A stretch of DNA of 64,000 bases from Ancistrus triradiatus (taxonomy: Eukaryota; Chordata; Actinopteri; Siluriformes; Loricariidae), in the NCBI GenBank assembly GCA_025084515.1, contig JAJAGP010001966.1, positions 81,037 through 145,036 on the forward strand. Direction: 5' to 3'. The position numbers and the translations under genes are program-made. The notes under the pieces were generated by a model. The model was not told the origin of the DNA and did not search any database. It saw only the letters and a program-made list of their open reading frames with translations. Of the stretch, positions 9,971 to 21,404 are shown piece after piece. Positions within the stretch are counted from its first letter, which is position 1; each line of letters begins with the position of its first letter.

Positions 9971-11642
9971 TAAATATACTTAATTACTAAACAAACTAAC
10001 AGTGAGGATGCAGGTAGAGGTATGAATCCATTCACGGTGCCATCTACTTCCATTATTTTCTAAATTATCCTTTCTTATAGCGGGTAAATGTTTATTAAGC
10101 TATATTATAGTGCGAATTCAGATACTGGGAGTTCTTATAGCAAAGTTTAAATGTACATTTACTGTGAAATATTCACATTACTGATGTCACAGTGTATTGT
10201 GTGATGGATAAACAAATCTTATATGTGAACAATATGAGCAGATATAAGCTCTAACATTATTTGTGTCCACACAGAAGCCACATTGCAATAAGCACAATAA
10301 AAATAGGCAACCCAGTGTTCCGTCACAGAGGAAATGAAGAAACATTGTATTCAAATAAGCACGCAGATATTGTCTAGTCACAGCCTACTCTAGAATTTCT
10401 GTCCCTATATTTCTCTGTCACAATTGTAGAATGTCCTTGGCAGTATCCACTCGTAGCATTGTGGGACTGAAATAAAAGACTGCATGACATTGCTAGTGCA
10501 TAATCAACACGAGGTCTCAGGAAGCAGTCTGTTTTTGGTTGGTAAACAAAAGCCCATGTGTATTTAGAGACTCTATTGTTTATTCAGTAGATAGCCATGG
10601 AGACACTAAAATCTGCACTTCCAATTGGGAAAGAATGCTACACAGTTAATATTGTAAAAAAAGGTGTGAACTCCACATATATGGAGATAGAATATCCCAC
10701 ATTCAAACAGCAGGAATATATTCTTGACACAATCTATATTATGTCAGAACTGATACTTGATATGTATCTAAGATGGAGATAGGTAATTGTATTTACTTGT
10801 CTTAAATAATGTTTTTTCAGCAGCTGTTTTACATACAGAGCTGAATTATTAATAAAGAACACAAAACATGCATTTTCATCTGTCCCTCATGTAAAAGCAA
10901 CAGTTATGAGACTACCTGTATTGACTATTGTTGATGGTACAGAGGATGTCAGGAGCTTTATTCATGCTCTGGGTTAAGGCAGCACACACACCAGCTCAGC
11001 TAAGTTGCTCTGACAATTACTTGAGTTTTCAGACATCATGGTATCTGCCTTGTAATAGCTGCCATAATAAGGCTTTATTGTATCCTGCTACCCTCTCCAG
11101 GAAGAACGTACTGACTGAGGCTGACATTAATTCAGGCTCTGTAGCAGACCAAATTTAATACATTTTCCAGTCGGACCCACTGATGCTTGTTATGCTGTAG
11201 ATGTATTTGACAGTGATTGCCAACATAGGTCACATAGGACACAAACTAAAGCAACCATCAGTGTTATGTTTCACATAACTAGAGAAAATTTGAAGTTTAG
11301 TTGTGGCCTCAGCTAGCCATAGCCATTACACTTTGTAAAATTCATACTAGTAAAATAAAAAGTTTCTTCTTAAATATTTTAGAATCAGCAGTGTTTTCTT
11401 TTTGTCTGTTTGGCATGTTTCCAGGGATCATTTGACTATGCATGTAAAGCATTAAAAACAGGCTGTTTTCACTTTCTCCCACATCGCCACCGGCCAATCA
11501 GTTTTCTCTACACAATAAGTCAAATGGACAGAAGCTAACTTATTGAGTACTTATTGTAGTTCATATGTTAAGTCTACACGTTAGGGGTGTACCACTACAA
11601 AAGTTTCACAATGTGATATGCAGAGTTTTTATGTTTCTTACA
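9971..11642. other. No recognised gene
   Basis: It contains one copy of a short interspersed block (U2) at 10028-10060. Open frames at 9862-10053 minus, 10187-10381 minus, 10597-10782 plus and 10928-11158 plus show no domain and no codon pattern I can defend. Confidence 0.5.
10028..10060. repeat. U2 interspersed block, copy 1
   Basis: CCATTC...CCATCTACTTCCATTATTTTC resembles blocks at 18367-18396 (CCATTCAGAACACCATCTAC) and 20569-20600. The family is not one I can name. All three lie in AT-rich DNA, and copies 1 and 3 lie close to a MITE terminus. Confidence 0.5.
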
Positions 11643-13214
11643 TACAATGGTGTTTAAAGTTTGTGAACTCTTTAAAACTTTCTATATTTCTGCATAAATA
11701 TGACCTAAAACATCATCAGATTTAGACACAAGTCCTAAAAGTAGTTAAAGAGAACCCAGTTAAACAAATGAGACAAAAATATTAGACTTGATCATTTATT
11801 AATGGAGGAAAATGATCCAAAATTACATATTAGTGAGTGACAAAAGTACGTGAACCTCTAAGATTAGCAATTAATATGAAGGTGAAATTAGAGTCAGGTG
11901 TTTTCAGTCAATGGGATGACAATCAGGTGTGAGTGGGCACCCTGTTTTATTTAAAGAACAGGGATCTATCAAAGTCTGCTCTTCACAACACGTTTTTGTG
12001 GAAGTCTATCATGGCACGAACAAAGAGAAAACCTCAGCAAAAGAGTTGTTGATGCTCATCAGGCTGGAAAAGGTTACAAAACCATCTCTAAAGAGTTTGG
12101 ACTCCACCAATCCACAGTCAGACAGATTGTGTACAAATGGAGGAAATTCAAGACCATTGTTACCCTCCCCAGGAGTGGTCGACCAACAAAGATCACTCCA
12201 AGAGCAAGTCATGTAATAGTTGGCGAGGTCACAAAGGACCCCAGGGTAACTTCTAAGCAACTGAAGGGCTCTCTCACATTGCTTCATGTCAATGTTCATG
12301 AGTCCGCCATCAGAAGAACACTGAACAACAATGGTGTGCATGGCAGAGTTGCAAGGAGAAAACCACTGCTCTCCAAAAAGAACATTGCTGCTCATCTGCT
12401 GTTTGCTAAAGATCATGTGGACAAGCCAGAAGGCTATTTGAAGAATGTTTCGTGGAACTTTTTGGTTTAAAAGAAAGGTGTTATGTTTGGAGAAAGGAAA
12501 ACACTGCATTCCAGCACAAGAACCCTTATCCCATCTGTGAAACATGGTGGTGGTAGTATCATGGTTTGGGACTGTTTTGCTGCATCTGGGCCAGGACGGC
12601 TTGCTATCACTGATGGAACAATGACTTCTGAATTATCTCTGAGAATTCTAAAGGAAAATGTCAGGACATCTGTCCATGAACTGAATCTCAAGAGAAGGTG
12701 AGTCATGCAGCAAGACAACGACCCTAAGCACACAAGCCGTTCTACCAAAGAATGGTTCAAGAAGTATAAAGTTCATGTTTTGGAATGGCCAAGTCAAAGT
12801 CCTGACCTTAATCCAAACGAAATGTTGTGGAAGGACCTGAAGCAAGCAGTTAATGTGAGGAAACACACCAACATCCCAGACTTAAAGCTGTTCTGTACGG
12901 AGGAATGAGCTAAAATTTCTCCAAGCCGGTGTGCAGGACTGATCAACAGTTACAGGAAACGTTTAGTTGCAGTTATTTCTGCACAGGGGGGTCACACCAG
13001 ATACTGAAAGCAAAGGTTCACATACTTTTGCCACTCACTAATATGTAATATTGGATCATTTTCCTCAATAAATAAATGACCAAGTATAATATTTTGTCTC
13101 ATTTGTTTAACTGGGTTCTCTTTATCTACTTTTTGGACTTGTGTGAAAATCTGATGATGTTTTAGGTCATATTTATGCAGAAATAGAAAACTCTAAATGG
13201 TTCACAAACGTTTT
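11643..13214 (+). mobile_element. Tc1-like transposon, family T1, copy 1
   Basis: The left end begins TACAATGGTGTTTAAAGTTT (11643), matching the T1 terminus. The 5' inner inverted repeat includes AACCCAGTTAAACAAATGAG and CATATTAGTGAGTGACAAAA. The 3' inverted repeat is recognisable (ACTGGGTTCTCTTTATCTAC at about 13108, GGTTCACAAACG at about 13199), but the last 15 or so bases are lost. Family T1 has long inverted repeats of about 200 bp. A T4 copy starts about 20 bp downstream. Confidence 0.92.
12011..12908 (+). pseudogene. Tc1-like transposase (family T1, copy 1), deleted
   Basis: The ATG at 12011 starts MARTK in the same context as the T1 copies at 36.3 and 40.3 kb. The frame shifts at once, because bases are missing after GAGAAAACCTCAG. 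The DNA-binding domain is readable as KGYKTISKEFGLHQSTVRQI (out of frame), then TLPRSGRPTKITPRA. A deletion near 12450-12465 removes the WMDET segment and with it the first catalytic Asp. The later frames keep GGGSIMVWDCFAASGPGRL, MQQDNDPKHTSRS (second Asp) and DLNPNEMLWKDLK (Glu). A TGA lies between 12483-12701 and 12705-12908. The frame ends at TGA 12906-12908, in the codon that is Trp in other members; family-like sequence goes on to 13007. Confidence 0.93.
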
Positions 13215-13232
13215 ACATATTTTTACACACAT

Positions 13233-14291
13233 ACTTACTGGCCACTTTAATAGGTACACCTTGCTAGTAACAGGTTGGACCCCCATTTGCTCTCAGAACT
13301 GCCTTAATTCTTTGTCTCATAGATTTAATTAGATACTGGAAACATTCCTTTGAGATTGTGGTCCATTTTCACTCAATCACATCAGGCTGCATATTTGTCA
13401 GCTGCACATCCATGATGCGACCCACACATTATACCACATTTCAAAGGTGCTCTATTGGATTGAGATGAGCTTCAGGGTGGTCATAAAGGAATGGACATGG
13501 TGAACAACAATACTCAGGCAGGCTGTGGCATTTAAACAATGGTGGTACAATGGTATCCCCCACACCATTAAACCACCACAACTAGCCTGAACCGTTGATA
13601 CAAGGCAGGATGGATCCATGCTTTCACGTTGTTTCCGCCACATTCTGACTCTACCATCTGAATGTCGCAGCAGAAATTGGGACTCATCAGACCAGACAAT
13701 GTTTTTCCAATGTCTTCTATTGTCCAATTTTGGTGAGCCCATCAGAAATGTAGCCTCAGTTCTTAGATGAGAGGAGTGGGACTCGGTGTGGTCTTCGGCT
13801 GCTGTAGCACATTTGCTTCAAGGTTCAACATGTTGTGCATGCAGAGATGCTCATGAGTATTCAGCGGTTGTAACGACTGGTTATTTTAGTTACTGTTGCC
13901 TTTATATCAGTTCTAACCAAGATGTCCAATTTTCCCTGATCTCTGGCATCAACAAGGCATTTTTGTTCAAAGAACCACCTCTCACTGGATATTTTCTCTT
14001 TCTTGGACCATACTCTGTAAACCCTAGAGATGGCTGTGTGAGAAAATCCCAGTAGCTTAGCAGTTTCTGAAATACTCCAGTCTGTCTAGTACCAGCAAAA
14101 ATCATGTCACGTTTAAAGTCACTTAAATCACTTTTGTTCTGCAGTCTGATGCTCGCTTTGAACTTCAGGAGGTCTTCATGAACATATCTACAAACCTAAA
14201 TCCACTGAGTTGCTGCCATGTGACTGGCTGCTTAGATATGTGTTAACGAGCAGTTGAACAGGTGTAACTAATAAAGTGTCCAGTGAGTGTA
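13233..14291 (-). mobile_element. Tc1-like transposon, family T4, copy 1
   Basis: Inverted ends: CTTACTGGCCACTTTAATAG (about 13234) and, at the right, TAATAAAGTGTCCAGTGAGT (14270-14289). Full-length relatives are about 1.2 kb or more. This copy is about 1.06 kb and has lost part of the catalytic domain near 13485, where the GACCATGTCCATTCC segment runs directly into later sequence. It sits immediately beside the truncated 3' end of T1 copy 1, giving a tandem pair in opposite orientation. Confidence 0.9.
13290..14150 (-). pseudogene. Tc1-like transposase (family T4, copy 1)
   Basis: Read right to left: an N-terminal HTH region near 14030-14150 (FKRDMIFAG- and SISETAKLLGFSHTAISRV-like stretches, in part), then a decayed linker, then the open frame 13452-13742. 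That frame carries NIVWSDESQFLLRHSDGRV, in which the D of WSDES is the first catalytic Asp, followed by SMDPSCLVSTVQA and GGLMVWGIP. The segment holding the second Asp is missing through the internal deletion. The left part (13290-13470) keeps the C-terminal AIKAVLRANGGPT-like end. No full frame survives. Confidence 0.85.
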
Positions 14292-14353
14292 GGTTTCCAA
14301 TACAGACGTTAGAAAAAATGCCTTATATAAAGTTATCTTGTTATCTGAATTTC

Positions 14354-14419
14354 CTGCTATGATGTATACTTTAATCCCCTAACATACTGCTATGATATAT
14401 ACTTTAATCCCCTATCACA
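14354..14419. repeat. Tandem duplication, 2 x 33 bp
   Basis: CTGCTATGATGTATACTTTA... at 14354-14386 is repeated at 14387-14419 with a few substitutions. It is a simple head-to-tail duplication outside any recognised element. Confidence 0.9.
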
Positions 14420-15689
14420 CTGAGGGTAGACTGGTCAAATGAGATTCATGATGAGGGCAAATTTGGTAGAACAGTGAAGCACCAAACAATACACAGATAA
14501 CAGGCCCAAAGGCCAAAACAGAAAAGTCCATGGTACCTGATTTTGCCAGCAACACTGATTATGGGTATGATTCATGTCTAGAAATATCTACAAATAACAA
14601 AAATAGAGCTCTCAATATCTAAGTATTCTATCCCACACACATAAATATGACTCCTGCAAAAACTGTAATATAGGCTACAACAGTGTACATAGTTAATATA
14701 GTAGAGGTTCATCCTTATCAAGAATGTGAGAGTTTAAACTTATATTCTAGGTGTATACTATACTCGCACATGGAAGCAGTGAAATTACAACAAAAATGTT
14801 TTATATCTTAATCTGCCACCCCATATTCTGTATTTGTAAACTGCATTTGATAGGTGCCTGGTCTGTAAATGTTACTCCACTATTGTGCACATAACTTTCT
14901 TGAAGTGAATTAGCTGGTTTACTTTTAGGGTGTCACTATTGGTTCAGCATTGCTATGCGCCAATACTAAGAGCTCTGACAAAACAACAGATCAATGGGTC
15001 ACTTCTTTTCGATAGCAGGGATGTCTGTGCTGGTGGATGTGTCATGGCTCCTTAGTTAGTCCAAATAATTAATTTATTCTACACTAAAAATTGAAAGACA
15101 ACAAAAAACGTGCTTTGAAACTAGCCACCCTCATCCAACCTATAAAACAACATTTCTTTGTACTGTCAAAAACACAGTGGACATTTGGCTGTGGAAGAGC
15201 AGGAACATTTCCAGGTTCCAATTCAATTCTCAGGTGATTTCACAGGCACCGGCCCAACACTTAGCTAACTCAGCAAATGGTAGGTAGCAAAAACACACCC
15301 ACCACCTGGCACAGACAAGAAGGCTGACAGACACTTGAGTGTTAACTACAGCAGACAAAACCCTACAGACTTCATATGGCTTAAAATAGAAGATAACAGA
15401 AAACAAGACATTAGCTCTCTTACCTTAATAAGGGAATCATCACAGCAGTGGTGAAACATGAAAGAGAAGAAAAGAGCAAAGTTTTAGGGTAAATATAAAT
15501 AAGTCACAACTAATATAAAGGTGATAAGTTAAAGCACATTGGTCTAGTCTGCAAACTGGAATAACAGATTTACCTTAATCATTAGCACACAAATAGGATG
15601 GTAGCATTTAATTGTTCCTTTATTTGGTTGTCTTGATGCTATCGTACACTGTATTGGTAAAAGTTTGAAGACACAAAAATAACATTCAC
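14420..15689. other. No recognised feature
   Basis: AT-rich DNA without a recognised gene or repeat. No open frame of interest on either strand. Confidence 0.5.
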
Positions 15690-15870
15690 AACATAGGTAT
15701 TGCTGCTACAACAGCCTTCTTCTGTAAAGGCTTTCCTCTAGATGAAGGGACATGACTGTTAGGTCTCTCACTGCTGTTGGACATAAGCCGCGGATCACGA
15801 TTGGCATTCCAATTCATCTCAAATGCGCCTGATGGAGTTAAAGTTAGGGGTCTGTGCAAGTCATCCAAGG
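15690..15870 (-). mobile_element. Tc1-like relic (C-terminal end of transposase)
   Basis: On the minus strand the frame 15686-15868 contains SGAFEMNWNANRDPRLMSN, which corresponds to the block just after the catalytic Glu in a widespread fish Tc1 family, and ends with RGKPLQKKAVVAAIPM, the usual C-terminal helix. The related relic at 25.9 kb lies on the other strand. The catalytic centre itself is not covered. Confidence 0.6.
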
Positions 15871-15874
15871 ACTT

Positions 15875-16060
15875 TGCTTTGAGAAGGCAGAGCAGAAGGT
15901 TGATGAACTGTAGTGCAAACCTATGAAAGTGTCATACGGAGAATCACTGTAGCGTTCAAATGATTCTACTGCTACTGTTTATCGATGAAGGTTACTTGGC
16001 TGTTTGTGTTATATTACAAACCTGTTAGCAGTGAGTATGGTTGAAACAGTTCTCTAATTT
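15875..16060 (+). repeat. U1 interspersed repeat, copy 1
   Basis: Shared blocks with 52945-53140: GGTTGATGAACTGTAGTG (about 15898) against AAGTAGATGAACTGACTTG; CTACTGCTACTGTTTAT (about 15966) against CAACTGCTACTGTTTATC; and CCTGTTAGCAGTGAGTATGG (about 16022) against CCAGTTAGCAGTGAGTGTGG. Block order and spacing agree, so this is a true repeat pair. I cannot name the family. Confidence 0.6.
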
Positions 16061-16619
16061 GAATGTGTCTAATTAGTATACATTAGGCCATAAAATAGGT
16101 ATTCATATTCGTATAGCGTATTTTGCTATTTCATAAAGCCTTTTTTATTTTTTACATTTCACCACCATCCAAAACTAAAACAATGCTGGATGAATTTCAG
16201 AAACACATTCCAAACTGGATATCCTAAAATACAGTACAAATCAAACCAATTGACTTTCATCAGGCCCTTCCTGTTACATTTCTTTAAACAGCCCTAGAGT
16301 CTATTCAGTTATCTAGTGTTTTTCTATTGTCAGAGAACTATGTTGAGAATAGTGCCACAGATGGTTGATTTTCCCATTTGAGGGAGAGAATAAAATCTAG
16401 ACTCTTGATCATTTCCATAAATGGCAACAACCAAAGGAAAATGCCATGAAATTAACTTGTTGCAGGATAATGCAGGTGATTCCTAAATCGAAAAATAAAA
16501 AAGCAAAATGCCTATATCCTCCATAAAAATCTGCATATGTGATGTGATGCATGTTAGTATGTTACACTATCAGAAAGAATAGTCATGCGAAACAGAACAT
16601 TTTCATAATGTCTTCTCTA
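16061..16619. other. No recognised feature
   Basis: AT-rich DNA with no domain-bearing frame. Confidence 0.45.
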
Positions 16620-17165
16620 AAATGCTACTGTTTGTCTGAACAAACCTAAATGCACTACAAACTCTCCATTACAAAAAATCCATTTGTTTCCTTTCACAGA
16701 CTCACAAATGAGGGACCACAGTGGGGACCAAAGGTCTGAGACCACTAGTGAAACTGCTTGTTTGGATCTTTGAGGACAAGGATACATGCAGCAGGATAAT
16801 GATCCAACACACACCTCAAAGCCTTGCAACAAATGCTTGACAACAAAGGAAGATCAAGGAGTGCTCTCATTGTCATGGACTTTCCTCCACAGTGACCTGA
16901 CCCAAACCCCATCAAGCATTTATGGGGGCATTTGAAGACGGATAATGCCAAGTATTCAGCAACATCACATCATGCTGGGATAACCTGACTCATCAAATTT
17001 TGCAAAAACATGCTGAGTCCATGCCAGCTCGAGTGCACTCTGTATTTACAGTAAAAGTGGGAAATATACCAAATAGAAATAAATTCAAAATGTATTAAAA
17101 ACTTTTCACTCAAATGAAACTGTTATGCTGATTATATGATTTGCAATGAAAAGCACTGTATTAAA
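16620..17165 (+). mobile_element. Old Tc1-like relic
   Basis: The plus strand from 16788 reads MQQDNDPTHTSKPCNKCL, the second catalytic Asp block of a Tc1 transposase, followed by a decayed PSQ.PDL...NPIEHLW equivalent (CCTCCACAGTGACCTGACCC, then AAACCCCATCAAGCATTTATG at about 16900-16923). The upstream limit is uncertain. It has no intact frame or visible termini and belongs to none of T1-T6. Confidence 0.65.
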
Positions 17166-17204
17166 TTTGAGGAAAATATAAAACAGAAGTGTCTTGATGC
17201 ATGC

Positions 17205-17345
17205 TCAATAATCCAGGTAAGAAAATCCCAGAAGTTGAATCTGTTCATCTGGACATAAGGTTTTGTCGGAGAAACGTTTCGTCACTCATCTAAGTGACTT
17301 CTTCAGTCTCAGCTAGTTGGAAAACCTCCCCAATCTTATATACAG
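17205..17345. repeat. Fish interspersed repeat with CGTTTCGTCACTCATC motif
   Basis: The stretch GAGAAACGTTTCGTCACTCA...AAGTGACTTCTTCAGTCTCA is one I recognise as common in teleost genomes, near the end of a retroelement (possibly Penelope-like). There is only one copy here, so the assignment rests on recall and not on comparison within the window. Confidence 0.4.
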
Positions 17346-18686
17346 CACATTTGCATAATGACTGGTACCAGCACCATTACATAACAATGGGTTGTCTCAG
17401 ACTTTTTAGCCCCGCTGTATCAGGAGAACATTTTTGTTCAAGTTGGTAGTAATTTGCAGTGAACAAGAGCACAGGTTTTCCATTTGAATCACACTCCTGT
17501 AATGTTTACATTTAAAGGTAGGATGAGTAAAATCAATAAGTGAAATAAAGGCTCAAGCATTGCAGTATGCTACCAATGGCTCCTCTACAATACACTGCAA
17601 CCCAACGTAACACAAGGTATTTCCCTTCAAAATTAAATCTGCATTTCCTGAGTGCAGCAATGTGGGTTTGTGTCCAAGTACTTTTGGCCAATGTGTATGT
17701 GTGTTTCTGTGATTGTATGTATGTATTGTGTGTGTATTTGTCTAATTTTTAATCTATATTTTTAAATCTATTAAAAATGATAAACTCAAAAATAGACACC
17801 ACCAATAAATATACCACACAGCATGATTATCTATGCAAAGGTATTTGAACTGTGTCTGTACATTAAGCAGATCAGGCAGTAATCATAGAAATGTGTTGAA
17901 GATTTCAAGCGCCGTATAATAAAAGGCAGGGAATTCTGAAGTAGTAGCAGTATCATAATATCACGATATGGCTAAAAGACTATACAGAGAGTATACAATC
18001 AAACCCCACTATCAAAATTTACCTCGATCTGGAAAATTATTTGGACAGCAGAAAATTGGAGAGCAACAGCTTTTTAGGAATATTTACATTCTTACCTAGA
18101 AGACTTAAACCGACATTTTCAATTCCCTCTTATTTTTAATGACGTCATAATATTAAGTCTTTGTGACTGGCCCCGTGACTGTTCGCACGTGTTTCTCTCC
18201 AAGTTATTGCTACTCAAATGCTTCCTGCTCTAAGTAAGTTTCTTAAATTAACAGAGTAAAATGTCCACAATTGTCTCAATGTGAGCCTCCACAAGCTATT
18301 TACAATAAAAGTTTAGGTTAATCATTAATAGGAAAGAGATAGAAGAAGAAAGCAGAAGCAATACACCATTCAGAACACCATCTACTTCCAATACCTTATG
18401 CTGATAAATCAGTCCTACACAATTCATACAATTAGATTTTTCAAATTGAACTTTCATTACAGATTGAGCTTGTGCTCTGTATAATGGATTCAAGGATTAA
18501 AATGTCTCACGTATTACATTAAGAATTTGGATAGCAGTCGTTCAGAAAGAGTTTGAGTATATGTCTATATATATTCCAGCTATAAACTAAGTAGATTTGT
18601 AGATTTGACTACAGTCGGTGTCTGTTATGAGAAATTAACTGCAGATACATTTAACTACCTGGCAATCAGATGACAGTGTAGGTTAA
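17346..18686. other. No gene; possible Tc1 terminus at 17645-17710 and U2 block at 18367-18396
   Basis: GGTTTGTGTCCAAGTACTTT (17666-17685) followed by GGCCAATGTGTATGTG resembles the terminus of a fish Tc1 family. The U2 block CCATTCAGAACACCATCTAC lies at 18367. Otherwise unassigned AT-rich DNA. Confidence 0.4.
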
Positions 18687-18780
18687 AAGAAACTCATTCA
18701 TTCATTTTCATACCCGCTTGGACCAATTTAGGGTCACAGGAGCTGGGACCTAACCAAGCTATATACTATAGTATGTAATT
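18687..18780 (-). mobile_element. SINE-B fragment (end region)
   Basis: CATTCATTTTCATACCCGCT followed by TAGGGTCACAGGAGCTGGGA is the start of SINE-B as seen on the minus strand. The rest of the element is absent and an (AT)n array follows. Confidence 0.55.
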
Positions 18781-18787
18781 CGTGTTG

Positions 18788-18789
<2 letters not shown>

Positions 18790-18866
<77 letters not shown>
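18790..18866. repeat. (AT)n microsatellite, about 76 bp
   Basis: Uninterrupted TA repeats after a truncated SINE-B copy. Likely length-polymorphic and prone to cruciform formation and assembly error. Confidence 0.97.
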
Positions 18867-18867
<1 letters not shown>

Positions 18868-20449
18868 TTGCCCATTTTCCCACAGGATGCTATTTTACCA
18901 TGCACTGGTTATAGACCATTGTGGATGCTTATATTATATATAGCTCATTCATGTCTACATGGTTCTATTGTCAAGGATAAATGAACAGCTCTCCATTCCT
19001 CTTCCCTTCTTATGGTGTGCCTGATTTCATTGACTGGGCCCTTCCAAATGTCACTATGAATCAAGTCTGCTACATTTGTCAAAGCAAGAAGGACTTTGTG
19101 TTGCTCTTTGTTCTGCTACAAAAAACCCTTTGAAGGCTGGAGACAATCCACACCATCTTGAGGTAGTAACAACCACTGTAACATGTGAGACAAAACCCAT
19201 GTTTAATAATGGCTAATTGACAAACTGAGGAAGTTTTACAACTAAATCAGCCACCTTCCAGATCCATTATAGTTCACCTTACTGAAGGGAGGTGAGAAGG
19301 TGTCTACAGTGCTTACATGTATGTATTGTACATGTATGGTTGTGCACACAACAATGATACAGGCCTGTTCATTTGAACCAATAGTGAGTCATCTGAAGCA
19401 GCGTCATCCCAGCCTACAACAAGAACACATTTGTCCAACAACTACATATATTCCATTTGGCATACAATATTTGTGAAACGTGGTGATCTATTTACAAAAG
19501 ACATGGAAATATGGTTGTGACCTTTCAATGGTTAAAATACAGTAGATCTGTTGTGATGGAATGACTCATCTCTTATGTTCTGGAGAATGCTGAGGAATAG
19601 GCTCGCATTTTCCCACGCAAAAGGTCACATACTAAAAGTCCCCATCAACACAATAAACTTAAAAGATCAAGCTTAATAAGAGTACCATCACAGCATGGGC
19701 CACTGCACTGAATATACCCGGCCCTTAGAATATAAATATTTAATATAGCTTGTATTAAAAACAGAGGTAAGAGGGGCCTTTTCTCCTGTCTAAAAAGAAA
19801 ATCGAGTGAACTCAAGCTCAAAGACAGGACAAGCTCAACGTGTAGCAGCAGAGAGGCAGACACCGGTGCATTATAAAACAGAACTCCATTTTTTTTAATG
19901 CTACTATATAGGCCATTATAGTAAAATTCACTATTTGTCCTCATAACCATTTGTATTACATGTCCATGTTCCATTTAATATAACAGATTTGTCCTTGCTT
20001 TCAGAAGCAGCAAAAATGGTTGGTAACAGATGTGCAGTAAAGGTAAATAAGCCGTGTACCGACCACGCAGCAGCAGCAGCATCTGGACTGTGCATAAACA
20101 GTTACAGACAACAGTTACCTATTATTCCAAAAGAAGTTCATGGCAGTTTAATAGGCAATTATGTCAATTATGTCACTCCATAATACTCTTTTCCACTTAT
20201 CGTCATGCCAGTCTTTGTTAGCTTTAGCATATCTTAGCCTTCTCAGGGTCAAATTCCCATCTCAGTGAAGCTGACAAGTGCTGCTATTGGTGTAAAAGGG
20301 GATGTCACACTAAATACTTGCCACTGTAGCCTATAAAAGCTGTTTTTTCTGCATACACATTTCCTGTTCTGATTGTATTCTAATAAATAGACTGAGAAAT
20401 TATAATATAAAATCATTATACCATTCCTAAAACACTGGTATAGCTATTC
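18867..20449. other. No recognised feature
   Basis: No gene or shared repeat recognised. A frame at 19645-19974 minus (109 codons) has no domain and lies in AT-rich sequence with in-frame homopolymers. Confidence 0.5.
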
Positions 20450-20482
20450 TAATGGTGGCCCAAGACTTTTGCACAGTATTGT
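20450..20482. mobile_element. MITE terminus relic
   Basis: CAAGACTTTTGCACAGTATT followed by GTA matches the right end of the fold-back MITE at 9970. The matching left end is not found nearby. A U2 block (20569-20600) follows within 100 bp, as it also does after the 9970 end. Confidence 0.6.
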
Positions 20483-20763
20483 ATATTTAAATAACAGATT
20501 CCTTAAGGGAGAATTTGTACCTGGTAACTATATTTAATATTTTAGAGGGTGTAGGATGAGGTAAGAAGCCATTCAGAACACCATATACTTCCACTATTTT
20601 TGCAATTGGCATTAGGTTTTAGCAGATTAATGGTTTGATATCAGGTTATAGAATTAAAATACGTTATATGCTATAGCAAGAATTTGGGTGGCGGGGTACA
20701 ACTGTACAATAACTACTTCTCTTCTAGTGTACTGACCTCAAGAAATTCTTCTCCTAGGCATAT

Positions 20764-21345
20764 ACGCTCACTGAGCATTTAAAAAGACCTGTACACCCAT
20801 ACTTCTCATCAATTATCTAATCAGCTCATAGAGTGGCAGCAGTGCAGTGTATGCAGTCATGCAGATATGGCTTAGGAGCTTCAAATAATTTCACATCAAC
20901 CATCAGACAGGGGAAAAAATTGTGGTCGCAGTAATTTTGACTTGTTGGTGCCTGACAGGTTGTTTTGAGTTGCTTTTCTGTATCTACTGATCTCCAGGGA
21001 TTTTCACACACAGCAGTCTCTAGAGTTTAATCACAATGGTGCAATAAAAAAATAAAAAAAACATCCATTGAGTGGGAGTTCTGCAAGCAGAAATGGCGAA
21101 TGGCCAGACTCGTTTGAGAGGACAGAAAGGTTAGAGTAATTCATATAACTGTGGTATAATTGTGGTGAGCAGAAAGGCACTGTTGAACATTGAGGTGGAT
21201 TGGCTACAACAACAGAGGCCCACATCGGGTTCCACTTCTATCAGCCAAAAACAGAAAGCTGAGGCTGGTGGGATCAGGCTCACAAACACTAATCCGTTGA
21301 AGACAAACAAACAAAACATAGCCTGGCCTGAATCTCAGGTGGTGC
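20764..21345 (+). mobile_element. Tc1-like relic, family T4-related, copy 2
   Basis: The 5' end region has CTCACTGAGCATTTAAAAAG and AATTATCTAATCAGCTCATA. The transposase part keeps GATTTTCACACACAGCAGTC and TCTAGAGTTTAATCACAATG (HTH), GAATGGCCAGACTCGTTTGA, and TTGGCTACAACAACAGAGGC. The sequence stops around the GCCTGG that normally precedes the first catalytic Asp (21323), so the catalytic domain is missing. It is more decayed than the copy at 13.2 kb and from a sister subfamily (ACTGAGCAC rather than ACTGGCCAC ends). Confidence 0.8.
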
Positions 21346-21404
21346 TTTGCAGACCACTAGAATTGTAGTTGTCAGTTTGTTGAGGTAATCTCATGAGATT
21401 TCAA

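Noticed and set aside
15875..16060. Host exon pair shared by 15.9 and 52.9 kb
   Set aside because: The shared blocks have no common open frame, so an interspersed repeat explains them better than duplicated exons.
19645..19974. 109-codon minus-strand frame
   Set aside because: No domain, contains homopolymer-driven residues, and no supporting structure around it.
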